DNA of 64,000 bases from Hydrogenophilales bacterium (GCA_016703155.1 JADJCP010000006.1:1-64000), one strand, 5' to 3'. Numbered from the stretch's first letter, positions 30,073 to 39,675 are shown. A program made the numbers and translations. Notes: generated by a model not told the origin, from the sequence alone.

Positions 30073-30925
30073 ACTGACACACCTCGCGCCCCGCCTGCTG
30101 GCCGCCATGAGCCTTGGCGCACTGGCCCTCGGCGCGCAAGCCGACCTGACGTTGATCGGACGCAGCAGTGTCTCCGCGCTGGGTTCGGCGACCTCCGGCC
30201 AGGAGGCGCTGATGCTCAAGGACAAGCTGATGCGTCGCGACGTCCTGGATCGCGGTCGTGCCTACAGTTACCTGTTCGATTTGTCGATGCGCCGGGTCAG
30301 TGTCATCGACCATGGTCTGCGTCAGGCCGAAGTGCATCTGCTCGACGATAGCAAAGCGTCCGCGGTCAAGGCTGTCAAGGCAGGCTTCAAGATGGATCTG
30401 GAAAAGACCGGCCGGCAGCATGCCTTGCGCCACTGGAAATGTCTGGAACACAGCTTGCAGGTCACCATGCCCGCGGAAATCGGCGGCGAGCAGGCGCTCT
30501 TCCAGCTTTCGGGAACGGTCTGGCTGGCCAAGGACACGCCGGAGCAGAAGCAGATGGACAACTTCCGCAGTGTCGCGGCCTCCCCGGAGTTCCTGGTAGG
30601 CTTGCCGGCCGTCAGCAAAATCACCGAGGACCAGGCCTTGGGCGTCGGTGAAACACTGCGCCGCCTGAGCACACTGGGTGCCATGTGCGCCCTCGATCTT
30701 CAAAGCCGCTACGAAGGCACCGGGCGTATGGCCATGTTGTCGCAACGGGTGCCGACGCGCGTCAGCCTGACCTACGACACCTTCAAGAACGACACGCTGG
30801 ACGAAAAGGCCTTCGGCATCCCGGCTGGCTATCGGACGATAGACAAGACGCCGGCGACTTCGGCGGCGGATCCGGCTGCGCAAAAAGCCGCCTCGGCCAA
30901 GCCGGCGGCGAACAAGCCGAAATAA
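30065..30925 (+). CDS. Exported protein of unknown function, partner of the MMPL transporter
   Basis: A 286-residue protein with a signal peptide (cleaved after GAQA, about residue 26). The mature part has no membrane helix, two Cys residues that could pair (HWKCLEH and GAMCALDL), and a disordered Ala/Lys/Pro-rich C-terminal tail. The start lies eight bases before the transporter's stop, so the two are co-translated. I do not recognise the family. Context suggests a periplasmic substrate carrier or sensor for the exporter. Confidence 0.75.
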   Translation: MTRLTHLAPRLLAAMSLGALALGAQADLTLIGRSSVSALGSATSGQEALMLKDKLMRRDVLDRGRAYSYLFDLSMRRVSVIDHGLRQAEVHLLDDSKASAVKAVKAGFKMDLEKTGRQHALRHWKCLEHSLQVTMPAEIGGEQALFQLSGTVWLAKDTPEQKQMDNFRSVAASPEFLVGLPAVSKITEDQALGVGETLRRLSTLGAMCALDLQSRYEGTGRMAMLSQRVPTRVSLTYDTFKNDTLDEKAFGIPAGYRTIDKTPATSAADPAAQKAASAKPAANKPK

Positions 30926-30949
30926 CCGGGCGCGCCAGGCGGCGGGCGC

Positions 30950-31210
30950 TCAGTCGTCCGAGGCTGACCCGACCCGCTGCCAGGAATTCTCGTTCAGGGC
31001 GACTTCATGGCGCGCCCACTCCGCGAAAGCCGCCAGCGGGCAGTGCCCGGCCTTGCGCCGGCAGACCCCGGCCATGCCCTTGAAGGTCAGCATGGTCGCG
31101 CCACTCGCCGGGTCGGTTTCGATCGACGTCACCAGCCGCACCCCCCAGGATCGACCGTAGGCACCGTTGCTGAAATAGGCGCCGGGACGAATGTCCAGTG
31201 TCTCGCTCAT
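30950..31210 (-). CDS. Small protein overlapping cbbO, unknown function
   Basis: An 86-residue soluble protein (MSETLDIRPGAYFSNGAYGRS at the start) with two cysteines in a CRRKAGHCPL motif that could bind metal or form a disulfide. Its ATG overlaps the cbbO stop (ATGA), so it belongs to the cbbQ-cbbO operon. No family is recognised. Because every member of the unit overlaps its neighbour, a role with the Rubisco activase is likely but unproven. Confidence 0.7.
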   Translation of the reverse strand: MSETLDIRPGAYFSNGAYGRSWGVRLVTSIETDPASGATMLTFKGMAGVCRRKAGHCPLAAFAEWARHEVALNENSWQRVGSASDD

Positions 31211-33327
31211 GAGGTGATGTGCCGGTAGATGTCGGCGACCTTCAAGGGGAGCTGGCGGACGTCGTCGAGAATGATGTAGCGCGCCGCGCCGTACATGTGC
31301 GGCAGGTAGTCGCGCGCTTCCTTGTCGAGGGTGATGCAGAAGGGCCGCACCCCCTGCCGTTTGGCTTCGAGCAGGGCCATGCGCGTGTCCTCGATGCCGT
31401 AGGCACCGCGATAGGCGTCGAAATAGTCGTCGGGCCGACCGTCCGAGAGGGTCACCAGTACCTTGGTGCGCGCCTCGATATCCCCCAGCAACTTGGTCAG
31501 GTGGCGGATGGCAAAGCCCATGCGCGTGTATTCCTGTGGCTGGATGCCGCTGATGCGTGCCCGGACGACATCGTTGTAGGCCTCCTCGAAGGTCTTCACC
31601 CGGAACAGTTCGCAGCGCTTGCGGGTGATGCCCGAGAAACCATAGATCGCGTAGCGGTCGCCAAGACGTTCCAGGGCCTCGCAGAGCAGCAGCAGCGCCT
31701 CGCGTTCGGCATCGTTGATCCAGCCGCGCGTCGAGCCGGACATGTCGACCATGAAGATCACGGCGATATTGCGTTCGGCGCGGTGCTGGCGGAGGAAGAG
31801 TCGCTGGCTCATCTCGCGACCGTCGCGGGCATCGGCGAGGGCCTCGACCAGAGCGTCGATATCGACATCGTCGCCGTGTTCCTGGCGCTTCAGCAGACGG
31901 TTCTCGTCGCGCATCGCCTCGAAGGCCTTGCGCAGGTGGCGGATCAGGCCGCCATGCTTCTCCAGGGTGGCGCGCGGGAAGTCGTCGAATACCGGCGGCA
32001 CCGGCTTTTCGCGCATCACGCACCAGTTCTTGCGATAGTGTTGCCGGCCCATGTCCCATTCCGGGTACAGCAACGCGCCCTTTTCGTGATAGGCGCCTTG
32101 CCAGACCGCATCCGGGTCTTCGGGTTGCTCCCGATAGCGGCTGGCGTCGTACTCGCCATCGCCGGCCGGGACCAGATATTCAGGCGGGATGTCGCCGAAA
32201 TCGAGCCAGACCGAGGCGAGCAATTGTTTTACGTCCGGGGGCGGGGCGATGGGCATGCCGTCCAGGGTCACCTCGAAATCCAGTTGGCCGGCCTCGTCGC
32301 GGGGCTCGACCGTAAAGCCGCGCTCTGGCGTATCTTCCGTGCCTGGGTCGGCGTGACGCTTCTGGGCATGCTCGGCCGCGAGTTCGGCGAGCTTGATGCG
32401 CAGCCGGGCCTTCTCGGTATCGAGGCGTGCCGCGCGGCAGGCGGCGACGGCCTCCGGTCGCAGTTCGCCGGCATAGCACCAGGGCGGGAAATCGCTGAGT
32501 GCGCAGGCCTCGTCGAGCAGCGCCAGACTGGTCTCGATCGTGCTGTCGGCGGCAATCATACGGGCTTCGATACCGGCCCAGCCGGGCGGCAGGGTATTGC
32601 CGCTCGCCGCCCGCAGCCGGGCCATCTCGCGCCCCAGGCCGGGCAGTTCGTGTTCGATGCGCGCCGATAGACGCAGCGTCTCCAGGCCGAGCAGCTGATT
32701 CAAGGCGCGCTCCGGCTGGGCGTAACCGGCACACGCGGCGCGCAGGTCGACGCGCAGGGTGCCGAAGCGGGTCTGCGCCCAGAGAAAGGCAATGCAGGCC
32801 TTGGCCAGCTTGAAGTTGTCCGCCGCCTCGGCCATTTCCGCCAGGATCGCCGGCAGGAACAAGCGCTCGCCGTCGGTATGGATCGACTCGCCCTGATCCA
32901 GCTTCAATGCCCGCCCCGACAAGCCGCGCACGAAATTGCCCAGCACCGGCGCGACATCCTCGAACAGCGCCCCCGCGGCATGATGCCGCCGGGTGCGCAC
33001 GAAATCGCCGGTGCGCTCGGCCACCGCCAGGGCGGCATACATGCCGGCGCGGTCATAGGTGTCGCACAACCGCACCGCCCAGGCCTCGATGGCGCGCCGA
33101 TCGAGGCGGTTGAGCATGTCCGGGGCGCGCTTGGCAAAGTGAAAGGCCAGGGTGATATGCGTCGTGGCGATGCGCTTGATCCAGTCGAGGACGAACGCCT
33201 GGTCTTCGCGTGTCAGCCGGCACAAGGCGCGTGCCACCGGACCGACCTGGTGGAAGGTGAATTCCGTCTCCAGACAGCGGTCGAGATGGGCCTCGATCTC
33301 GACGCGGCTCAGGGGTGCCTCGGTCAC
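31207..33327 (-). CDS. cbbO: CbbO-type Rubisco activase adaptor (VWA domain)
   Basis: A 706-residue protein. The C-terminal von Willebrand A domain has the metal-binding MVDMSGSTRG motif and LSDGRPDDY. The long N-terminal part matches the CbbO/NorD family. CbbO links the CbbQ ATPase to inhibited Rubisco through the VWA domain. The start is GTG at 33327, one base inside the cbbQ stop. The related NorD works with nitric oxide reductase, but no nor genes are in view. No Rubisco genes are in the window either, so the Rubisco assignment rests on similarity of the CbbQ partner and the lifestyle suggested by the genome. Confidence 0.78.
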   Translation of the reverse strand: MTEAPLSRVEIEAHLDRCLETEFTFHQVGPVARALCRLTREDQAFVLDWIKRIATTHITLAFHFAKRAPDMLNRLDRRAIEAWAVRLCDTYDRAGMYAALAVAERTGDFVRTRRHHAAGALFEDVAPVLGNFVRGLSGRALKLDQGESIHTDGERLFLPAILAEMAEAADNFKLAKACIAFLWAQTRFGTLRVDLRAACAGYAQPERALNQLLGLETLRLSARIEHELPGLGREMARLRAASGNTLPPGWAGIEARMIAADSTIETSLALLDEACALSDFPPWCYAGELRPEAVAACRAARLDTEKARLRIKLAELAAEHAQKRHADPGTEDTPERGFTVEPRDEAGQLDFEVTLDGMPIAPPPDVKQLLASVWLDFGDIPPEYLVPAGDGEYDASRYREQPEDPDAVWQGAYHEKGALLYPEWDMGRQHYRKNWCVMREKPVPPVFDDFPRATLEKHGGLIRHLRKAFEAMRDENRLLKRQEHGDDVDIDALVEALADARDGREMSQRLFLRQHRAERNIAVIFMVDMSGSTRGWINDAEREALLLLCEALERLGDRYAIYGFSGITRKRCELFRVKTFEEAYNDVVRARISGIQPQEYTRMGFAIRHLTKLLGDIEARTKVLVTLSDGRPDDYFDAYRGAYGIEDTRMALLEAKRQGVRPFCITLDKEARDYLPHMYGAARYIILDDVRQLPLKVADIYRHITS

Positions 33328-34139
33328 TAGAACACCGAAGACGACAACTCCCGCATCGCCGCGAGCATGTCGGCGTCGTCGGTGACGGCCTGGGCGATGG
33401 CGCTCTGGCAGGCGATGACCGGGTCGATACCGCCGGTGATGAGCTTGCCGGCATGGACCAGCAGGCGGGTCGAGGCGCCTTCGTCGAGGCCGCTGCCTTT
33501 CAGGTTGCGGGTCATCTGGGCGAAGCGCACCAGTTTGTCGGCGAGCGCCGGCTCGACCCCGGACTCGTTGGCGACGATCTTGCGTTCCAGAGCCGCGACC
33601 GGGTAGTCGAACTCCAGGGCGACAAACCGCTGTCGGGTCGACTGCTTCAAGTCCTTGAGCACACTCTGGTAGCCCGGGTTGTAGGAAATCGCCAGACAGA
33701 AATCGTCCGAGGCTTCCAGCAACTGGCCGAGTTTTTCCATGGGCAGGGTACGCCGGTCGTCGGCGAGGGGATGGATGACCACCATGGTGTCCTTGCGCGC
33801 TTCGACAATTTCATCGAGGTAGCAGATGCCGCCGACGCGCACGGCGCGGGTCAGCGGGCCGTCGACCCAGGTCGTCTCGCCGCCCTTCACCAGATAGCGC
33901 CCGACCAGGTCCGAGGCGGTCAGGTCGTCGTGGCAGGACACGGTGATCAGCGGCCGTTTCAGGCGCCAGGCCATGTGCTCCATGAAGCGCGTCTTGCCGC
34001 AGCCGGTCGGGCCTTTCAGCAGAATGGGCAGCTTGTTGGCGTAGGCGGCTTCGAAGATGGCGATCTCGTTGCCGACGGCTTCGTAATAGGGTTCCTTGCG
34101 GATGTAGTGTTCTTCCGGGATGAGACTGTGCGCGTCCAA
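33327..34139 (-). CDS. cbbQ: CbbQ-type MoxR AAA+ ATPase (Rubisco activase motor)
   Basis: A 270-residue MoxR-family AAA+ ATPase of the standard CbbQ/NorQ length. The Walker A motif GPTGCGKTR (residues 43-51), Walker B region ICYLDEIVEARKD and sensor sequence AISYNPGYQS are intact. With CbbO it forms a hexameric remodelling machine that removes inhibitory sugar phosphates from Rubisco. NorQ is the main alternative. It is the first gene of a three-gene overlapping unit on the minus strand. Confidence 0.8.
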   Translation of the reverse strand: MDAHSLIPEEHYIRKEPYYEAVGNEIAIFEAAYANKLPILLKGPTGCGKTRFMEHMAWRLKRPLITVSCHDDLTASDLVGRYLVKGGETTWVDGPLTRAVRVGGICYLDEIVEARKDTMVVIHPLADDRRTLPMEKLGQLLEASDDFCLAISYNPGYQSVLKDLKQSTRQRFVALEFDYPVAALERKIVANESGVEPALADKLVRFAQMTRNLKGSGLDEGASTRLLVHAGKLITGGIDPVIACQSAIAQAVTDDADMLAAMRELSSSVF

Positions 34140-34221
34140 CGGGTTTTCCTGCAGGCTGGGAGAGGTTGAATTATCCTCGAAAAAGCCGATATGCCGTCCC
34201 TATGCGCATCGTGGTTGATCT

Positions 34222-34953
34222 GCGTAGGGCGCAATAACCGAAGGGCATTGCGCCAACGACCTTTCGGTGTGCACCCGGCGTTTGAACATCCTTGGTGGAT
34301 TACGCTTCGCTAATCCACCCTACGCGGTTCCCCACGCCCACCCGGCATGGGGGTGGCGGTCAATCGGGACAAACCAAACCGTTGGCTTCAGGGCTGCCGG
34401 CCCAATCGGCGGGATACGTCCCGGCGGCGACGAGGCGATGGAAGGTGGAATACGGCCAATCGGCGACACTGGCGACATGGCCGTGCTTCACCGGGTTGTA
34501 ATGCAGATAATCCATGTGCGCCGTGAAGTCACGCTCGTCGCGGATCAGGTGTTCCCAATAGCGCCGTTGCCAGATACCGCGTTCACCCCGGGCCTGGCGC
34601 ACCGCCGAGCGTTGTTCGGTATTGGGCAGGCGCTTGGAGAATCCGGCCTTGATGAGGCGCCAGCGCAGCGCGAAGTCGGCATCGCCGGGCGGCAACTCGA
34701 TGACGCAATGCAGGTGATCGGGCATCACGACCCAGCCATGGATGCTGAATCGATGAGCCTGCCGCACTTGGCGCACGCTGTCGCGCAACAGGTCGATTTG
34801 TCGCACGAGAAGATCGTTGCCATGCCGGTGCAGGGCATTGACCGTGAAAAAGTAGGTGCCGCCGGGATGCCAGGCGCGTCGGTAATCGGGCATGGCGGGA
34901 TGATGGCGGGGGCGGGAAGGCGGCGCAATGCCCTTTGGTTATTGCGCCCTACG
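34222..34953 (-). mobile_element. REP-associated transposase element (parent copy)
   Basis: A 732-base unit bounded by inverted palindromic ends. The left end reads GCGTAGGGCGCAATAACCGA and continues to GCGCC, and the right end is its near-exact reverse complement (to 34953). Inside are another palindrome (GGTGGATTACG with its complement, about 34293-34324) and the transposase gene. This is a typical RAYT/REP arrangement. A shortened copy lies 100 bases to the right. Confidence 0.8.
34360..34893 (-). CDS. rayT: REP-associated tyrosine transposase (RAYT, Y1 family)
   Basis: A 177-residue single-strand transposase of the HUH class that handles REP palindromes. The metal-binding HxH is seen in MPDHLHCVIELP (about residues 58-69), and the catalytic Tyr helix is YLHYNPVKHGHV. 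The N-terminus RRAWHPGGTYFFTVN is typical of the family. The frame is intact. It is flanked by inverted REP sequences, so the element may be able to move REPs. Confidence 0.9.
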   Translation of the reverse strand: MPDYRRAWHPGGTYFFTVNALHRHGNDLLVRQIDLLRDSVRQVRQAHRFSIHGWVVMPDHLHCVIELPPGDADFALRWRLIKAGFSKRLPNTEQRSAVRQARGERGIWQRRYWEHLIRDERDFTAHMDYLHYNPVKHGHVASVADWPYSTFHRLVAAGTYPADWAGSPEANGLVCPD

Positions 34954-35054
34954 GGCTGTGCGCGTCCACGTGGTGACCTTGGTTTGTTGCAGCGATTCCA
35001 GAATTATCTCCGAAAAAGCTTGTATGCCGACCTTGAGCGCAGCATGGTTGACCT

Positions 35055-35350
35055 GCGTAGGGCGCAATAACCGAAGGGCATTGCGCCATCCAACCTTTGG
35101 CATCGCGCCGGGTGGTTAACCTCTTTGGCGGATTACGCTTCGCTAATCCGCCCTACGCCGTTCCTCACGCCCACCCGATATGGGCGATGGCGGTCAAGCA
35201 GGGCAAACCAGATCGTTGCCTCGCCGCCGCAGGGCATTGACCGTGAAGAAGTAGGTGCCGCCGGGATGCCAGGCGCGTCGGTAGTCGGGCATGGCGGGAT
35301 GATGGCGGGGGCGGGAAGGCGGTGCAATGCCCTTCGGTTATTGCGCCCGA
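35055..35350. mobile_element. Internally deleted, non-autonomous copy of the RAYT element
   Basis: A 296-base unit with the same REP ends as the neighbouring 732-base element. It keeps the left palindromes and the first bases after the transposase stop (to about 35215), then jumps to the first 70 or so bases of the transposase gene (from about 35224) and the right end. About 440 internal bases are missing. The shared parts differ by scattered substitutions, so the deletion is not recent. Confidence 0.75.
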
Positions 35351-35442
35351 CGATGCCGATGACCTGGCACGGGCTTGCAAGACGTGGATGAAAGTGGCTA
35401 GATGGCGCTATGCCGTGCCGCACAATATTTAAGGATCGCCGC

Positions 35443-36534
35443 GTGATACCCCGTCAATTCAGATTCATCCTCGCCCTGGCCATCGGTGCCGGTCTGTTAT
35501 CCGCCTGCCGTGAAGAGCAGCAGGCCGCGCCGCCGGTACCGCCCTCGGTGCTGGTGCAGCCGGCCGCGCCGGCCGATGCCACCGGGCTTTCGATTTATGC
35601 CGGCGAGGTCCGTGCCCGGCATGAGGCCGATCTGGGCTTCCGTGTCGGTGGCAAGATCGTTGCCCGCCTGGCCGATGTCGGTGCCCAGGTGCAGGCGGGT
35701 CAGGCGCTGGCGCGTCTCGATGCCACCGATCTGCAATTGAACGTCGCCGCCGTACGTGCCCAGGCAAGCGCGGCGGAGAGCGATCTGGCTTTGGCCAGGG
35801 CCGATGTCGAGCGCTACACTGCCCTGGCGGCGCAGAAATTCGTCAGTCAGGCCGTGCTCGATGCCAAGACCACGGCTGCGAAAGCCGCCGCCGCGCGTCT
35901 GGATCAGGCCCGCGCGCAATTGTCGGTGAGCGGCAATCAGGCGGGTTACAGCACCCTGACGAGTGACCGGGCCGGCGTGGTCACGGCGGTGTTGGCCGAG
36001 GCCGGGCAGGTGGTTGCCGCCGGCCAGCCGGTGATGCGCGTTGCCCGGCCCGAGGAGAAGGAAATCCTGCTCTACGTGCCGGAAGGGCGCCTCGCCGAAC
36101 TGCGCGCGGCACGCGCGCTGATGGTCAATTTTCCGGCACAGCCGGGCCTCAAGTTGCGTGCCGCCTTGCGTGAGCTGGCCCCCGCCGCCGACCCGGCGAC
36201 ACGCACCTACGCGGCGCGCATCCGACTGCTGGAGAGTGATCCGGTGTTGCAACTGGGCATGACCGCGCAGGTGGCCCTGGCTTCGGCGCCTGCCGGCACT
36301 GGCATCAAGGTGCCGCTCGCGGCGGTGATCGAACGCGGCCAGGGGCCGGAGGTCTGGGTGGTGGTTCAGGGCAAGGCGCAGCGTCGACCGGTCAAGGTCG
36401 ATGCCTTTCTCGAGGATGGCGCCATCCTGGCCAGCGGTGTCGCCGCCGGGGAGTCGGTGGTGGCCGTCGGGGCGCACAAGTTGGTCGCCGGGCAGGCGGT
36501 GCGACCGTTGCCCTTGCAGAACCTCGGCAAGTAA
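35443..36534 (+). CDS. RND efflux periplasmic adaptor (membrane fusion lipoprotein)
   Basis: A 363-residue adaptor of the HlyD/AcrA type joining an RND pump to an outer-membrane channel. The signal peptide ends in the lipobox LLSAC, so the mature protein is likely anchored by a lipid. The two lipoyl halves (EADLGFRVGGKIVARLADVG and AGVVTAVLAEAGQVVAAGQPV) flank a helical hairpin. The GTG at 35443 with AAGGA upstream gives a clean signal peptide. An in-frame ATG at 35410 would bury it. It is directly followed by the pump gene. No outer-membrane channel gene is in the operon. Confidence 0.9.
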   Translation: MIPRQFRFILALAIGAGLLSACREEQQAAPPVPPSVLVQPAAPADATGLSIYAGEVRARHEADLGFRVGGKIVARLADVGAQVQAGQALARLDATDLQLNVAAVRAQASAAESDLALARADVERYTALAAQKFVSQAVLDAKTTAAKAAAARLDQARAQLSVSGNQAGYSTLTSDRAGVVTAVLAEAGQVVAAGQPVMRVARPEEKEILLYVPEGRLAELRAARALMVNFPAQPGLKLRAALRELAPAADPATRTYAARIRLLESDPVLQLGMTAQVALASAPAGTGIKVPLAAVIERGQGPEVWVVVQGKAQRRPVKVDAFLEDGAILASGVAAGESVVAVGAHKLVAGQAVRPLPLQNLGK

Positions 36535-36537
36535 GCC

Positions 36538-39500
36538 ATGACCGGCTTCAATCTTTCCGATTGGGCGCTGCGCCATCGTGCCCTGATGGGCTATTTCATG
36601 GTGCTGCTGGCCTTGCTGGGCGTCTACGGCTATCGGCAACTGGGCCAGGCGGAAGATCCGGCGTTTACTTTCAAACTCATGCTGGTGCGTACCTATTGGT
36701 CGGGGGCTTCGGCCCAGGAAGTGGCCGAGCAGGTGACCGACCGCATCGAGAAGAAACTCCAGGAGGTGCCTTACGTCGACCGGCTGACCAGCTTCTCGCG
36801 TCCCGGCGAGTCCACCGTGCTCTTTCTGGCGCGCGACGACACGCCGCCCGCGGCGATGCCCGACGTCTTCTATCAGGTACGCAAGAAGATCGGCGACATC
36901 CGCCAGACCTTGCCGAGCACGGTCCGTGGCCCGTACTTCAACGACGAGTTCGGCGACGTCTTTGGCAATATCTATGCCCTGACCGGCAAGGGCTTGAGCT
37001 ATGCCCAGCGGAAAGAGTATGCCGAGGACATCCGCGACCAGCTGCTGCGCGTCAAGGACGTCGCCAAGGTGGAGCTCTACGGCGTCCAGGACGAACGCAT
37101 CCACATCGACATCGCCAACGCCCGCCTGGCGACCCTGGGGGTCGACTTGAACAGCCTTGCCCAGGCCCTCGCCCAGCAAAACGCGGTGGCCGAGAGCGGT
37201 TTCTTCGAGACCGGCGCGGAGCGCATCTATGTGCGCGCCAGCGGCCCCTTCGATACCGTGGAGGCGGTGCGCGACACGGTCGTCCGGGTGAACGGCCGCA
37301 ACTTTCGCATCGGCGATATCGCCAGGGTGACGCGCGGCTTCGCCGACCCGCCGCAGCCGGCGATGCGCTTCATGGGCCAGCCGGCCATCGGCATCGGCGT
37401 TTCCATGGTCAAGGGGGGCGACATCATCCAGCTGGGCGACGACCTGCATGCCCGCGCGGCGGAATTGCAGCAGGGCCTGCCGCTCGGCGTGGAATTGAAC
37501 CAGGTGGCCAACCAGCCCCTGGTGGTGAAGAAGTCGATCCGCGCCTTCGTCCAGTCCCTGGCCGAGGCGGTTGCCATCGTCCTGCTGGTCAGCTTCATCA
37601 GCCTGGGTTTCCGGCCCGGCCTGGTGGTCGCCCTGACCATCCCGCTGGTTCTGGCGGTGACTTTTTTCATGATGTGGCAGACCGGTACCGGCCTGCATAA
37701 AGTGTCGCTGGGCGCCTTGATACTTGCCCTGGGCCTGTTGGTCGACGATGCCATCATCGCCGTCGAGATGATGTGGGTGAAGATGGAACAGGGCTGGGAA
37801 CGCACCCGCGCCGCTTCCTTCGCCTACACCAGTACGGCCGGGCCGATGCTCGCCGGCACGCTGGTCACCGTGGCCGGTTTTCTGCCCATCGCCACGGCCA
37901 AGTCCGCGGTGGGCGAATACGCTTTCGCCTTTTTCTCGGTGAACGTCACGGCGCTGCTGCTGTCCTGGGTGGCGGCGGTGCTGGTGGTGCCCTATCTCGG
38001 CTTCAAACTGCTGCCCGATCCGCACGCGCCACGCAAGGCGTCGCGCTTCGCCGATCTGCGCCACGGCTTCATGCGGCGTCTGGGCTTCGCCGCCGAACGA
38101 CCCACCGGCGAGGTCGAAGAGGGCGGTCACGACGTTTACGACACCGCCTTCTACCATCGCCTGCGGCGCATCGTCGACGGCTGCGTCACGCACCGCTGGA
38201 TCGTCATCGTCGCTACCCTGGCGCTCTTCGTCCTGGCGGTGAATGGCATGAAGATCGTCCAGAAGCAGTTCTTCCCGGCGTCGATTCGCACCGAACTGGT
38301 GGTCGATCTGCGCTTGCCGCAAGGCGCCTCGCTGAAGGCTGTCGATGCCGAGGTGCGCAAACTGGAAGGGCTGCTGCGCCAGGATACGGACATCGAACAT
38401 TTCACCGCCTATGTCGGCTGGGGTTCGCCGCGTTTCTATCTGAGCCTGGACCAGCAGTTGCCGGCGGCCAACTTCGCCCAGTTCATGCTCATGACCCAGG
38501 ATGTCGAGGCCCGCGAACAGGTACGCGCGCGCCTCATCAAACTCTTCGAGCAGGACTTCCATGGGCTGCGCGGCGCCGTCTTCCGCATCGAGAACGGCCC
38601 GCCGGTGGGCTTTCCGGTACAGTTCCGCATCTCCGGCGAGGACATCCCGACGCTGCGTAAACTGGCCCACGAGATCGCCGACGTCATGCGCAAGAATGCT
38701 CAGGTCTCGAACGTGCAATTCGACTGGGACGAGCAATCGAAGATCGTCCGCGTCAGGATCGACCAGGACAAGGCGCGTCTGCTGGGCATCAGCAGCCAGG
38801 AACTGGCAACCTTCGTCAACACCGCCGTCAACGGCTACGCCGTCACCACCTACCGCGAGGCCGACCGCATGATCGACGTCGAGCTGCGCGGCGACGTCGC
38901 CGAGCGCAGCCATCTGGCGCAACTGGCCAACCTGGCGGTGACCACGCGCGCCGGCAAGAGCGTGCCGTTAAGCCAGCTTGCCAGCATCGAATATGCCTTC
39001 GAGCCCGGCATGATGTGGCGCCGCAACCGGCTGCCGACGATCACCGTGCGCGCCAACGTCTACGGCCAGGGTGTCGAAGCGGCGACGGTGACGGCGCAGA
39101 TCGCCCCCGAACTCGAATCGATCCGCGCCCGGCTGCCGGCGGGCTTCCGGCTCGAATCCGGCGGCTCGGTGGAAGAGTCGGGCAAGGCCCAGGGCTCGGT
39201 ATTTGCTGGCGTGCCCTTGTTCATCGCCGCGGTGCTGACGGTATTGATGCTGCAATTGCAGAACTTCTCGCGCGTCGTCATGGTGGTCCTCACCGCGCCG
39301 CTCGGCATCATCGGCGTCGCCGCCTTCCTGCTCCTGTTCGGCAAGCCCTTCGGCTTCATGGCCCTGCTCGGGGTGATCGCCATGCTCGGCATGATCATGC
39401 GCAACTCGGTGATTTTGATCGACCAGATCGACCAGGACATCGCCGCCGGCAAGAGCGAATGGGAGGCCATCGTCGGTTCGGCCGTGCGCCGCTTCCGGCC

Positions 39501-39675
39501 CATCGTCCTGACGGCCCTGGCGGCGGTGCTGGCGATGATCCCGCTGTCGCGCAATGTCTTCTTCGGGCCGATGGCGGTGAGCATCATGGGCGGCCTGATC
39601 TTCGCCACCGCCCTGACCATGCTGTTCCTGCCGGCGTTGTACGCGGCCTGGAATCAGGGTGCGGCGTTAGGGTGA
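36538..39675 (+). CDS. RND family efflux permease
   Basis: A 1045-residue inner-membrane proton-driven pump with two sets of six helices and two large periplasmic loops. The fourth helix carries the conserved Asp pair (LGLLVDDAIIAVEMMW), which is the proton relay. The full length and unbroken frame suggest a working pump. It begins three bases after the adaptor stop and overlaps the MFS gene by one base (TGATG). Length and lack of a metal-binding signature favour drugs or organic compounds over metals. The substrate is not known. Confidence 0.93.
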   Translation: MTGFNLSDWALRHRALMGYFMVLLALLGVYGYRQLGQAEDPAFTFKLMLVRTYWSGASAQEVAEQVTDRIEKKLQEVPYVDRLTSFSRPGESTVLFLARDDTPPAAMPDVFYQVRKKIGDIRQTLPSTVRGPYFNDEFGDVFGNIYALTGKGLSYAQRKEYAEDIRDQLLRVKDVAKVELYGVQDERIHIDIANARLATLGVDLNSLAQALAQQNAVAESGFFETGAERIYVRASGPFDTVEAVRDTVVRVNGRNFRIGDIARVTRGFADPPQPAMRFMGQPAIGIGVSMVKGGDIIQLGDDLHARAAELQQGLPLGVELNQVANQPLVVKKSIRAFVQSLAEAVAIVLLVSFISLGFRPGLVVALTIPLVLAVTFFMMWQTGTGLHKVSLGALILALGLLVDDAIIAVEMMWVKMEQGWERTRAASFAYTSTAGPMLAGTLVTVAGFLPIATAKSAVGEYAFAFFSVNVTALLLSWVAAVLVVPYLGFKLLPDPHAPRKASRFADLRHGFMRRLGFAAERPTGEVEEGGHDVYDTAFYHRLRRIVDGCVTHRWIVIVATLALFVLAVNGMKIVQKQFFPASIRTELVVDLRLPQGASLKAVDAEVRKLEGLLRQDTDIEHFTAYVGWGSPRFYLSLDQQLPAANFAQFMLMTQDVEAREQVRARLIKLFEQDFHGLRGAVFRIENGPPVGFPVQFRISGEDIPTLRKLAHEIADVMRKNAQVSNVQFDWDEQSKIVRVRIDQDKARLLGISSQELATFVNTAVNGYAVTTYREADRMIDVELRGDVAERSHLAQLANLAVTTRAGKSVPLSQLASIEYAFEPGMMWRRNRLPTITVRANVYGQGVEAATVTAQIAPELESIRARLPAGFRLESGGSVEESGKAQGSVFAGVPLFIAAVLTVLMLQLQNFSRVVMVVLTAPLGIIGVAAFLLLFGKPFGFMALLGVIAMLGMIMRNSVILIDQIDQDIAAGKSEWEAIVGSAVRRFRPIVLTALAAVLAMIPLSRNVFFGPMAVSIMGGLIFATALTMLFLPALYAAWNQGAALG

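Noticed and set aside
31207..34139. Assignment of the ATPase/VWA pair as NorQ/NorD
   Set aside because: The families are related and the alternative is not excluded, but no nitric oxide reductase gene is near and the ATPase reads closer to CbbQ, so Rubisco activase was preferred.
35497..38922. A very long open frame (over 1100 codons) on the minus strand opposite the RND genes
   Set aside because: It is the antisense shadow of GC-rich RND coding DNA. Its translation is His/Gln/Gly/Asp-rich without domains, while the plus strand encodes clear adaptor and pump proteins.
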